Assembly (NCBI GenBank): GCA_013695295.1
Contig: JACDAS010000065.1
Span: forward strand, 1-16,011
Origin: Actinomycetota bacterium
GTDB taxonomy: Bacteria > Actinomycetota > Thermoleophilia > Gaiellales > Gaiellaceae
Length of the DNA: 16,011 nucleotides
Direction: 5' to 3'
The notes beneath the pieces are model-generated. The model was not told where the DNA came from, did not search any database, and saw nothing but the letters and a program-made list of their open reading frames with translations. Positions 1-5,946 of this stretch are shown one piece after another (position 1 is the first letter of the stretch; every line of letters begins with the position of its first letter). The translations under genes and the position numbers were made by a program.

Positions 1-151
1 GCGACGATCGCATTCGTCGGCTATGACGGGAGGCCGGATCGCCGCGGACGGGCTCGCCGACCACGTTGTCGTGACACCCTCCCAACACGTCCCGCGCATC
101 CAGGAGGCGCAGGCGAGCGCCTACCACGTCCTGCGCGAGCTGGTGGGATGA
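1..151 (+). pseudogene. 3' end of SIS-domain sugar-phosphate isomerase (GmhA-like), partial, apparent frameshift
   Basis: Only the C-terminal tail is in the window. Positions 1-30 read ATIAFVGYDG in one frame. From about position 32 the next frame reads GGRIAADGLADHVVV followed by TPSQHVPRIQEAQASAYHVLRELVG and a TGA at 149-151. Joined, these match the end of the SIS-domain D-sedoheptulose-7-phosphate isomerase (phosphoheptose isomerase) family, where 'ADHVV..PS...PRIQEA' is a conserved ending. That family isomerises sedoheptulose 7-phosphate in the cytoplasm for heptose or cell-envelope sugar synthesis. The two frames join if one G is removed from the GGG run at 28-30 (giving GYDGGRIA). The frame change is therefore either a homopolymer sequencing error or a real lesion. 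It is convergent with the next gene. The family call is fairly sure; pseudogene status is not. Confidence 0.6.
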
Positions 152-191
152 CGGACCGCGGAGGGCGATGCGCCGGTCGCGTGCGCCCGAG

Positions 192-216
192 GCCGGCACA
201 CCGCTCTCCTGCCGGC
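192..216. terminator. Possible convergent hairpin between the isomerase tail and the phosphodiesterase
   Basis: GCCGGC at 192-197 pairs with GCCGGC at 211-216 across a 13-nt loop, in the 66-bp gap between two convergent stop codons. There is no T-tract and the stem is only 6 bp, so this is a weak candidate. Nothing else is visible in the gap. Confidence 0.25.
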
Positions 217-217
217 G

Positions 218-1363
218 CTACTTGTCGTCGGCGCCTCCACCCTTGTCGCCGAAGGACTCGACACGGGTGGCGACTGCGGTGTCGGGGTTGTCGGTGAAGA
301 GGCCGTCGATTCCGAGCCGGTAGAAGAGTGCGTACTCGCCGGGGGAGTCGCCGGTCGCACGCAGGTACGACGGGTGAGCCGAATTCCCATGGCGGAAATC
401 CTCCGGGAGGAAGAAGTTCTCGTTTCGGAACGTCCATGGGTGCACGACCAGGTCGGCCCGGTGCGCGTCGCGGACGAGGGTCGTCGGTGTCAGCAGGTGG
501 TTCGAGCCGTCGCGAGGCACGATCAGGTTCTTGTTCGGCCCCACGCCGTCCGCGTACCTCGCGATTTCCCTGAGGCCTGCCGCTGTCGCGAGATCCGCAT
601 AGGTTCGCGGGTCGCCGTTGAGGACGAAGTCGTACGGCTTGCCGGACGCGTTGAGCAGCTGGACGAGCGGGGCGTCCGTCATCCGGTTCAGCTCCTTCAG
701 ATTCGACACCTCGAACGACTGGATGAAGACAGGCGCCTTCTTCCGACTCCAACCGTTCGCCCTCAGCGTCGCGACGAGCGGCTCCTCGAGTGAAAGGCCA
801 ATCGAGTCGAAGTAGGTCGGATGCTTCGTCTCTGGGTAGATGCCGACGCCCGCGCTCTTCGCGAGGTCGATCACTTCCTGAAGCGTCGGGATCTGGTAGA
901 GCCCGTCGAACGCAGCATTGTCCAGCCGCAGTTCCGGGATCCGCTCCGTGGCCCGCAACGCCTTCAGCTCGGCGAGCGCGAAGTCCTCCGTGAACCACCC
1001 GCTGACAGGCGCGCCGTCGATCGACTTCGTCCGGAACCGTGACGCAAACTCGGGATGGTTCTCGACGTCCGTTGTCGCCGAGATCTCGTTTTCGTGCCGC
1101 GCGACGAGCACACCGTCCTTCGTCGAGACGAGATCGGGCTCCACGTAGTCCGCGCCCATGCCGATCGCGAGCTTGTATGCGGCGAGCGTGTGCTCCGGCC
1201 GGTACCCGCTCGCTCCGCGGTGGCCGATCACGAGCGGAAGCTTTCCCTTCGCCGCCTTCTCTCCCTTGTCGTCGTCGTTCGAGCCGCCGCGCGCAACCCC
1301 CGCAGCCGCGACCATCACCGCCACGAGCGCGAGCACGGCGCACAGCTTCTGTGTCGTTCTCAT
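218..1363 (-). CDS. Secreted glycerophosphodiester phosphodiesterase (GlpQ-like, GDPD family)
   Basis: This 381-aa protein is predicted to hydrolyse glycerophosphodiesters to sn-glycerol 3-phosphate and an alcohol outside the membrane, releasing phosphate, carbon or lipid head groups. The first ~25 residues (MRTTQKLCAVLALVAVMVAA) are a clear signal peptide, followed by an acidic/basic linker. The GDPD barrel starts at residue ~43 with VIGHRGASGYRPEHT. Expected catalytic and metal residues are present: H48, E57, the E75-x-D77 pair in YVEPD, and H90 in VARHEN. A start at 1363 was chosen over a longer frame because AGAGGAGGG lies about 7 nt upstream and the signal peptide then begins directly. 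The length fits periplasmic GlpQ-type enzymes. It is divergent from the secreted repeat protein. The family call is secure; the exact substrate is not known. Confidence 0.93.
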   Translation of the reverse strand: MRTTQKLCAVLALVAVMVAAAGVARGGSNDDDKGEKAAKGKLPLVIGHRGASGYRPEHTLAAYKLAIGMGADYVEPDLVSTKDGVLVARHENEISATTDVENHPEFASRFRTKSIDGAPVSGWFTEDFALAELKALRATERIPELRLDNAAFDGLYQIPTLQEVIDLAKSAGVGIYPETKHPTYFDSIGLSLEEPLVATLRANGWSRKKAPVFIQSFEVSNLKELNRMTDAPLVQLLNASGKPYDFVLNGDPRTYADLATAAGLREIARYADGVGPNKNLIVPRDGSNHLLTPTTLVRDAHRADLVVHPWTFRNENFFLPEDFRHGNSAHPSYLRATGDSPGEYALFYRLGIDGLFTDNPDTAVATRVESFGDKGGGADDK

Positions 1364-1458
1364 CTGAGCCCTCCTCTGGTCGATCCGTGGACGCGGCGAG
1401 CGTACGAGCGGTTTCGGCCCCAATGGGTTACGCGATCGTGAGCGTTCGGTGAGGGTTC

Positions 1459-1494
1459 AGCGGTGGGTCGATTGTGGACTCGATCCCCGCCGCT
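1459..1494 (+). other. Imperfect hairpin in the divergent intergenic region
   Basis: AGCGG-GGG-TCGA (1459-1471, with T1464 unpaired) pairs with TCGA-CCC-CCGCT (1480-1494, with T1484 and CG1488-1489 unpaired) around an 8-nt loop, giving 12 pairs. It lies in the 293-bp gap between two divergent genes (1364-1656). It could be part of the 5' untranslated region or a protein-binding site. I could not identify convincing -35/-10 boxes for either gene in this gap. Confidence 0.25.
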
Positions 1495-1550
1495 AGAGCC
1501 ACCGGCACGATCCTTCGCTGTTGGCGCCGAGGCTCGTCGCGCCGGATCGA

Positions 1551-1656
1551 GCCGGTAAAGGAGTCTGTGAGCATGCGTTAGCACTCCGCAAAGGCGGGAG
1601 CCTCCCGACATCTCCCCTCGTAGAGCCAGAGAACTCTCACGATGGGGGGAAACGAC
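1551..1656 (+). promoter_or_regulatory. Structured 5' leader with SD-sequestering hairpin (candidate cis-regulatory RNA)
   Basis: Two structural parts are visible. (1) A hairpin is bounded by GGA (1560-1562) and TCC (1585-1587), with inner GTG/CAC and AGC/GTT pairs around an ATGC loop. It is flanked by TAAA before and GCAAAG (1588-1593) after, then a small CGGGA-GCC-TCCCG hairpin at 1595-1607. (2) A long hairpin has left arm 1611-1625 pairing with 1634-1650: TCTCCCC/GGGGGGA, TCGT/ACGA and AGAG/CTCT, 15 pairs with two one-base bulges (C1638, T1643) and an 8-nt loop. Its right arm contains the whole Shine-Dalgarno run (1644-1650) for the ATG at 1657. GGGAG (1596-1600) can instead pair with CTCCC (1612-1616), which would open the SD hairpin. 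The layout resembles a translational riboswitch. The stem-flanking AAA and GCAAAG recall GEMM (c-di-GMP) RNAs, but the match is partial and unproven. Confidence 0.45.
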
Positions 1657-2697
1657 ATGACGAAGACAGGGCGATCGATCGCCTTCCTGACGATCCTGGT
1701 GCTGTCCGCTGCCGCCCTCGCAACAGCAGGGCACGCACGACCTGCGGCAGCACCGCAGAACACCTCGCTGCCGACGATCACGGGCGTGCCCGAGGAGGGC
1801 GAGACCCTCGTCGGAGACCGCGGCGAGTGGACGGGCACCGAGCCGATCAGCTATGCCGCCCAGTGGCGCCGCTGCGATTCGACCGGCGCCAACTGCGTCA
1901 ACATCACGGGCGCGACGAGAACGTCGTACACGCTCAGCGCCGAGGACGTCGGCCGCACGCTGCGCCTGCGCGTCACGGCGTCCAACAAAGACGGCAGCCA
2001 GACGGCAACCTCGCGGCCGACCGGCGTCGTCAAGGCGGCGCTCCCAAACGCGCCGCGGAACACGGCGGCCCCCACGATCTCGGGTACGACCAAGGTCGGT
2101 CAGACGCTCACCGGTTCGAGGGGCCAGTGGGAGGGCACTGAGCCGATCGCGTACGCCTACCAATGGCAGCGCTGCGACAACACGGGCGGGTCCTGCGCCA
2201 ACATCAGCGGGGCCACCTCGACCACCTACACGCTCGTCGGCCCGGATGTCGGCAACACGGTCCGCCTGCGTGTGACGGCGAGCAACACGGCCGGACGGAC
2301 GACGGCGTTCTCGAACGCGACGGGGATTGTCGCCGGAACCTCTCCGCCGCCGCCGCCGCCCCCGCCGCCGCCGCCGCCACCCCCGGGCGTCAACAAGGCG
2401 CCGACGATCGCGCTGCTCTCCGCACGCTTCCTCGGGCGCCGGGTCTACGCCCGTTTCCGCATCTGCGACGACTCGCGGAAGAACGTCACGATCATCGAGC
2501 GGGACTCGAAGCCCGGCGTGCTCTCCTTCACGCGGCGCTTCGCGACGCTCACGCCGCCGCGGCCCTGCGGCGTCTACAGCCGAACCTGGCTGCCTGCCCC
2601 GCGCTTCAGGACTGCTGGCCGGTACACGGTCACGCTCTGGGCGCGCGACAAGTCGGGCCTGATGAGCAAGCCCGTGCGGAAGGTGTTCTTCCGCTAG
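1657..2697 (+). CDS. Secreted protein: two Ig-like ~100-aa repeats, polyproline linker, unknown C-terminal domain
   Basis: This 346-aa protein has an N-terminal signal peptide (hydrophobic core AFLTILVLSAAALATAG, residues 9-25). Two homologous repeats follow, at residues ~35-125 and ~135-225. Each has PTI.G, G.TL.G.RG.W.GTEPI.YA.QW, a Cys pair (C73/C80 and C173/C180), YTL...DVG and RLRVTASN. Then come 14 consecutive prolines (230-243) and a ~100-residue C-terminal domain with two cysteines and beta-rich segments (YTVTLWARDKSG). The repeats resemble Ig-like/fibronectin-like surface domains common in Thermoleophilia. Function is unknown; an exported, possibly cell-surface-associated protein is the reasonable inference. 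The ATG at 1657 is preferred over the in-frame ATG at 1642 because a GGGGGGA box ends 6 nt before it and the signal peptide starts there. A structured leader precedes it. Confidence 0.85.
   Translation: MTKTGRSIAFLTILVLSAAALATAGHARPAAAPQNTSLPTITGVPEEGETLVGDRGEWTGTEPISYAAQWRRCDSTGANCVNITGATRTSYTLSAEDVGRTLRLRVTASNKDGSQTATSRPTGVVKAALPNAPRNTAAPTISGTTKVGQTLTGSRGQWEGTEPIAYAYQWQRCDNTGGSCANISGATSTTYTLVGPDVGNTVRLRVTASNTAGRTTAFSNATGIVAGTSPPPPPPPPPPPPPPGVNKAPTIALLSARFLGRRVYARFRICDDSRKNVTIIERDSKPGVLSFTRRFATLTPPRPCGVYSRTWLPAPRFRTAGRYTVTLWARDKSGLMSKPVRKVFFR
1759..2331 (+). repeat. Internal tandem duplication coding two homologous protein repeats
   Basis: The coding segments 1759-2031 and 2059-2331 encode two clearly homologous ~91-residue units at a 100-codon period, with identical stretches such as GTEPI, NI.GAT and RLRVTASN. 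This is a domain duplication within one gene, not a mobile repeat. Confidence 0.85.
2344..2385 (+). repeat. CCG/CCC/CCA simple-sequence run coding 14 prolines
   Basis: The run consists of fourteen consecutive proline codons, almost all CCG. It joins the second repeat to the C-terminal domain. Such runs are slippage-prone and can vary in length between strains, and polyproline normally needs EF-P for efficient translation. Confidence 0.9.
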
Positions 2698-2717
2698 AAG
2701 CTCACCGCCGACGCGGC

Positions 2718-2753
2718 GCGACCCTCCTGCCGGACACTCCGGAGGAGGGTCGC
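2718..2753. terminator. Bidirectional hairpin terminator between convergent genes
   Basis: GCGACCCTCCT (2718-2728) pairs perfectly with AGGAGGGTCGC (2743-2753). The loop itself forms a second stem, CCGGA (2730-2734) with TCCGG (2738-2742) around CAC, giving 16 pairs with one bulged G. It lies 20 nt after the stop of the plus-strand secreted protein and 20 nt from the stop of the minus-strand VOC gene, so it probably ends both transcripts. There is no strong T-tract, as is common in high-GC actinobacteria. Confidence 0.75.
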
Positions 2754-2772
2754 CCGTGTCGGGCGGCGCGGC

Positions 2773-3228
2773 TCACGGCGCGGACGACTCTGCCATCGCC
2801 GCGCTCATTTCCTCCGGGCTCACGTCGCGGACGTGCTGTGCGAAGTACCAGCTCATCCCCTCGGGATCCTTGGCGCCGTACGTTCGATCGCCGTAGAACT
2901 GGTCCTCCGGCTCGCGGATGATCTCCGCGCCGGCCTCCTTCGCTCGCGCGAAGTGCGCGTCGACGTCGTCGACGTAGAGGTGGACGAACGCCAGCGAGTC
3001 GACGCCGCTCGTCTTCGGGCTCTTGAGATTGTCGCCCAGCGTCCCGAGCATCAGTAACTCGCGCTCGAACTCGAGCTCGGCGTGGGCCACGCCGCCCTGC
3101 TCGTTCGGCATCCGCATGCGCTCTGTGAACCCGAACGCGCGCGTCAGAAAGTCGATCGCTGCGGCTCCGTCCTCGTAGAGGAGGTAAGGGGTGATTCGTG
3201 AGTAGCCCTCTGGCGGATTCTGTGTCAT
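2773..3228 (-). CDS. VOC-superfamily protein, PhnB/glyoxalase-like
   Basis: This 151-aa protein spans two beta-alpha-beta-beta-beta modules of the vicinal oxygen chelate fold. Module 1 has ITPYLLYEDGAAAIDFLTRAFGF (residues 12-34) and HAELEF (49-54). Module 2 has HLYVDDVDAHFARAKEAGA (83-101) and YGDRTYGAKDPEGMSW (112-127), and the protein ends in HVRDVSPEEM. This matches the PhnB/YcgI-like subgroup, whose members are metal-binding or catalytically undefined and are often annotated as glyoxalase or bleomycin-resistance proteins. The start at 3228 is set by GAAAGGAGC about 7 nt upstream. A longer in-frame extension lacks an SD and adds non-family residues. It lies 87 nt downstream of the aldehyde dehydrogenase on the same strand and may be co-transcribed. 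The specific reaction is unknown. Confidence 0.85.
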   Translation of the reverse strand: MTQNPPEGYSRITPYLLYEDGAAAIDFLTRAFGFTERMRMPNEQGGVAHAELEFERELLMLGTLGDNLKSPKTSGVDSLAFVHLYVDDVDAHFARAKEAGAEIIREPEDQFYGDRTYGAKDPEGMSWYFAQHVRDVSPEEMSAAMAESSAP

Positions 3229-3315
3229 GTGTCGCTCCTTTCGGGTTTGTTCAGAGGAGGTCAGGTAGACCGCGACCGTTCGTAACGTCCTCGGCACAGC
3301 GTGCCGCTCTCAGCC

Positions 3316-3332
3316 TCACGCCTTCAGCGTGA
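3316..3332. other. Small hairpin at the aldehyde dehydrogenase stop codon
   Basis: TCACGC (3316-3321) pairs with GCGTGA (3327-3332) around a 5-nt loop and contains the stop codon of the minus-strand gene. An overlapping alternative is CCTTCA (3321-3326) with TGAAGG (3330-3335). It may act as a weak terminator between this gene and the VOC gene, or be chance; the 87-nt gap (3229-3315) holds nothing else I can identify. Confidence 0.25.
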
Positions 3333-4839
3333 AGGGATCCTGAACCTCGTCGGAGAGCTCGCACCAGACGCTCTTCGTCTGGAGGTATTCGTTGACCGCC
3401 TCGATCCCGTTGACGCGGCCGAACCCGCTCTGCTTGTACCCACCGAAGGGCGAGTTGAAGGTCAGCGCACGGTAGGTGTTGATCCAGACCGTGCCCGCCT
3501 GGAGGCGGCGCGCCACCCGGTGCGCGCGCTTGAAGTCGCGCGTCCAGACACCGGCGGCGAGGCCGAACTCGCTGTCGTTCGCGATCGCGACCGCGTCCTC
3601 CTCGTCGCGAAAGCGAAGGATGGCGGCGACAGGCCCGAAGACCTCCTCGCGGGCGACGCGCGCGTCATTGCTCACCCCCGTGAGGATCGTCGGCTCGTAG
3701 AAGAAGCCGTTCGGGAACGCTTCCACTACTGCCCGCCGGCCGCCGGCGATCGCCTCCGCGCCCTCGGCCGTCGCGCCTGCCACGTACGAGTCGATCCGCC
3801 GCAAGTGCTCCTCCGTCGCGATCGGGCCCATCTCCGTCGCCTCATCCATTGGATCGCCCAGCCGCAGCGAGCGCGCACGCGCTGCGAGTCCCTCGATCAG
3901 CTCGTCGTGCACCGCGTCCTGGACGAGAACGCGCGAACCCGCAACGCAGGTCTGGCCGCCGGCCGCGAAGATGCCCGCGAGGACGCCGCCGGTCGCGGCG
4001 TCGAGATCAGCGTCGGCGAAGACGATGTTCGGGCTCTTGCCGCCGAGCTCGAGTGTCACCCGTGCCAAGCGCGCGCCGGCCGCCTCGGCGATGCGCCGTC
4101 CGGCGGCCGTGCCGCCCACAAACGTGATCTTCGCGACGTCGGGGTGGTCGACGAGCGCTGCGCCGGCCTCGGGGCCGCCGGTGACGACGTTGACGACGCC
4201 GGGTGGGAAACCCGCTGCCTCGGTCAGCCGTACGAACTCGAGCACACCCGCAGACGCGACTTCCGACGGCTTGATGACGACGGTGTTGCCGGCGGCGAGC
4301 GCCGGCGCCAGAGCGAAAACCGTCAGGAGGACGGGCGAGTTCCACGGGGTGATCACCCCGACCACGCCGAGTGGCTCGCGCAGCGTGTAGTTGAGGACGC
4401 TCTGGCGCGGAACCGGGATGACGGACCCCTCGATCTTGTCCGCGAGCCCACCGAAGTAGTACAGCCAGTCCGGGACGATCCGCGCCTGCGTCAGCATCTC
4501 CTTGTAGAGCTTCCCGTTCTCGGTCGTCTCGGCGAGCGCGATCTGCTCGGCGTGCTCCCCCACGAGGTCGCCGAGCCGCATCATCAGCCGGCCGCGGCGC
4601 GTCGGCGCGAGCGAGCGCCAAGCGTCGCCGTCGAACGCAGCCTTCGCCGCAGCGACTGCGGCCGAGACGTCGTCCGCGCCTGCATCGGCGAGCTCGGCCC
4701 ATGGCTCACCGCGCGCGGGAGTGATCGACCGAAGCACCGCCCCCGAGCGTGCGGGGACCTCCTTTCCTCCGACATAGAGGCCGTACCGCCTGAGCTTCGA
4801 GGTCGCGCCCACGGGCACGAAACTATCCACCCCGAGCAC
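3316..4839 (-). CDS. NAD(P)-dependent aldehyde dehydrogenase
   Basis: This protein of about 507 aa is a full-length ALDH-superfamily enzyme that oxidises an aldehyde to the acid with NAD(P)+. Visible motifs are ITPWNSPV (oxyanion Asn N167), VIKPSE (K190), the Rossmann TFVGGTAAGRRI (239-250), LELGGKSP (general base E264) and the nucleophile in GGQTCVAGSR (C298), ending with the family's FNSPFGGYKQSGFG. The start is uncertain. GTG at 4839 gives 507 aa with no clear SD; GTGs at 4830, 4818 and 4812 are alternatives, and GGGGTGGA could serve the 4818 start. It is divergent from the LacI-family gene across ~120 bp containing a LacI-type operator. It is likely part of the same catabolic regulon, oxidising an aldehyde intermediate. 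The substrate is not deducible. Confidence 0.93.
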   Translation of the reverse strand: MLGVDSFVPVGATSKLRRYGLYVGGKEVPARSGAVLRSITPARGEPWAELADAGADDVSAAVAAAKAAFDGDAWRSLAPTRRGRLMMRLGDLVGEHAEQIALAETTENGKLYKEMLTQARIVPDWLYYFGGLADKIEGSVIPVPRQSVLNYTLREPLGVVGVITPWNSPVLLTVFALAPALAAGNTVVIKPSEVASAGVLEFVRLTEAAGFPPGVVNVVTGGPEAGAALVDHPDVAKITFVGGTAAGRRIAEAAGARLARVTLELGGKSPNIVFADADLDAATGGVLAGIFAAGGQTCVAGSRVLVQDAVHDELIEGLAARARSLRLGDPMDEATEMGPIATEEHLRRIDSYVAGATAEGAEAIAGGRRAVVEAFPNGFFYEPTILTGVSNDARVAREEVFGPVAAILRFRDEEDAVAIANDSEFGLAAGVWTRDFKRAHRVARRLQAGTVWINTYRALTFNSPFGGYKQSGFGRVNGIEAVNEYLQTKSVWCELSDEVQDPFTLKA

Positions 4840-4921
4840 CGCGCGCCAGCGTCAGCGGCCGGCACCCCGTCCTGTTGATCCCGCGGGCGCCGGCCGGTGG
4901 GAGTAGAGTCGCCGCGAGGGC

Positions 4922-4935
4922 TGTAAACGATTTCA
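4922..4935. promoter_or_regulatory. LacI/CcpA-type operator (TGTAAACGATTTCA)
   Basis: The 14-mer fits the LacI-family consensus TGWAANCGNTNWCA at every defined position, including the central CG. It lies in the divergent region between the aldehyde dehydrogenase and the LacI-family gene. On the minus strand its TTTACA could also be a -35 box, with TACTCC 16 nt further as a weak -10, so a bound repressor would block the aldehyde dehydrogenase promoter. Autoregulation of the LacI gene and its operon is the natural inference. Confidence 0.7.
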
Positions 4936-4959
4936 GGCGAGCGCGCGACGATCCGGGAG

Positions 4960-5946
4960 GTGGCGCGGCGGGCGGGAGTCTCCGTCGCGACTGTGTCACG
5001 CGTGCTCAACGGGCACCGCCACGTCGGCGCCGGGCCCCGCGCGCGGGTACTGACGGCAGTCGCGGAGCTCGCGTACCGGCCAGATGTCGCGGCGCGGAGC
5101 ATGCGGACGGGCAGTAGCCGCGCCGTCGGATACGTCGTCAGCGACTTCGCCAACCCGCTCTTCGCGTCGATCGCGGTCGGCGCAGACGCCGCGCTTCAGC
5201 CGCACGGCTACTCGCTGGTGCTCGCAAACTCCGTCCACGATGCGGCGCGTGAGGCCGACCTGCTCGACGCACTGCGGGACCGGCGCGTCGAGGGCCTCCT
5301 CGTGTCCGTCGTCGACGAGCGCGCGCCGGGGCTCGCGGAGCGGCTCGGCGAGTATCCCGCCGTGTGCCTCCTCGACCGCGAGGTCGAAGGTGTGCGCGCG
5401 GACGCCGTCCTCTTCGACCACGCGCACGGAATCACCGGCGCGGTCGAGCACCTCCGGCAGCTCGGCCACGAACGCATCGCGCTCGTCGCCGGCAGCGAGA
5501 ACCAGCACGGCAGTCGCGCGCGCGTGGCGGCGTTCCGCGCTGCGGCCGGTCGACACCTCGACGAGCGGCTCGTCCGCACAGGCGAGCTCAGCGCGCAAAC
5601 GGGCTACCTGGCCACACAGGACCTGCTCGCGCTCGAAGTGCCGCCGACTGCGCTGCTCGCGGGCAACAACCAGCTCCTCGAGGGTGTGCTCGCCGCCATT
5701 GTCGACCGCGGGCTCCAGATCCCGCAGGACCTCTCGCTCGTCACCTGCGACGACGTCGGACTCGCGCGACTCCACCACCCGCCCATCGACGTCGTCGAGC
5801 GCGACCCGCTCGCGCTCGGGCGCGCGGCGGCGGAGCTGCTGCTCGGGCGGGTCGCCGACCCAGCGGCGCCTGCACGCCGGATCCTTCTCCCGACGGCGTT
5901 TTGCGCGCGTGCGAGCAGCGCGACTGCACGGAAGCGGGTGTCATGA
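4960..5946 (+). CDS. LacI-family transcriptional regulator
   Basis: This 328-aa protein (from GTG 4960) has an N-terminal HTH with AGVSVATVSRVLNG (residues 5-18) and a hinge region AARSMRTGSSRAVGYVVSDFANPLF. A periplasmic-binding-protein-like effector domain runs to the end (FDHAHGITGAVEHLRQLGHERIA, LVTCDDVGLARLHHPP). It presumably represses its own operon and the divergent aldehyde dehydrogenase until a sugar or sugar-acid effector binds. The start is odd. LacI proteins usually open with TIxEVA, and the codons for T-I-R-E are present just upstream (4948-4959). However, there is an in-frame TAA at 4924-4926 and no ATG, GTG, TTG or CTG between it and 4960. GTG 4960 has GGGAGG abutting it and would cut helix 1. 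ATT at 4930, with GAGGG 9 nt before it, is a possible rare start. Its stop overlaps the next gene (ATGA). Confidence 0.9.
   Translation: MARRAGVSVATVSRVLNGHRHVGAGPRARVLTAVAELAYRPDVAARSMRTGSSRAVGYVVSDFANPLFASIAVGADAALQPHGYSLVLANSVHDAAREADLLDALRDRRVEGLLVSVVDERAPGLAERLGEYPAVCLLDREVEGVRADAVLFDHAHGITGAVEHLRQLGHERIALVAGSENQHGSRARVAAFRAAAGRHLDERLVRTGELSAQTGYLATQDLLALEVPPTALLAGNNQLLEGVLAAIVDRGLQIPQDLSLVTCDDVGLARLHHPPIDVVERDPLALGRAAAELLLGRVADPAAPARRILLPTAFCARASSATARKRVS

Noticed and set aside
1642..1656. ATG at 1642 as the start of the secreted protein
   Set aside because: It lies inside the SD hairpin, lacks its own SD and puts extra residues before the signal peptide; ATG 1657 has a well-placed SD.
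2344..2385. Short tandem CCG repeats as a CRISPR-like or regulatory array
   Set aside because: It is a coding proline run with no spacers.
3301..4878. A 525-codon plus-strand frame opposite the aldehyde dehydrogenase
   Set aside because: The minus strand carries every ALDH motif; the plus frame translates to a charged, domain-free sequence and is a GC shadow.
5364..5942. Upstream extension of the enolase-superfamily frame to 581 aa
   Set aside because: It overlaps the LacI effector domain and is Arg/Pro-rich without homology; ATG 5943 in an ATGA overlap is the natural start.
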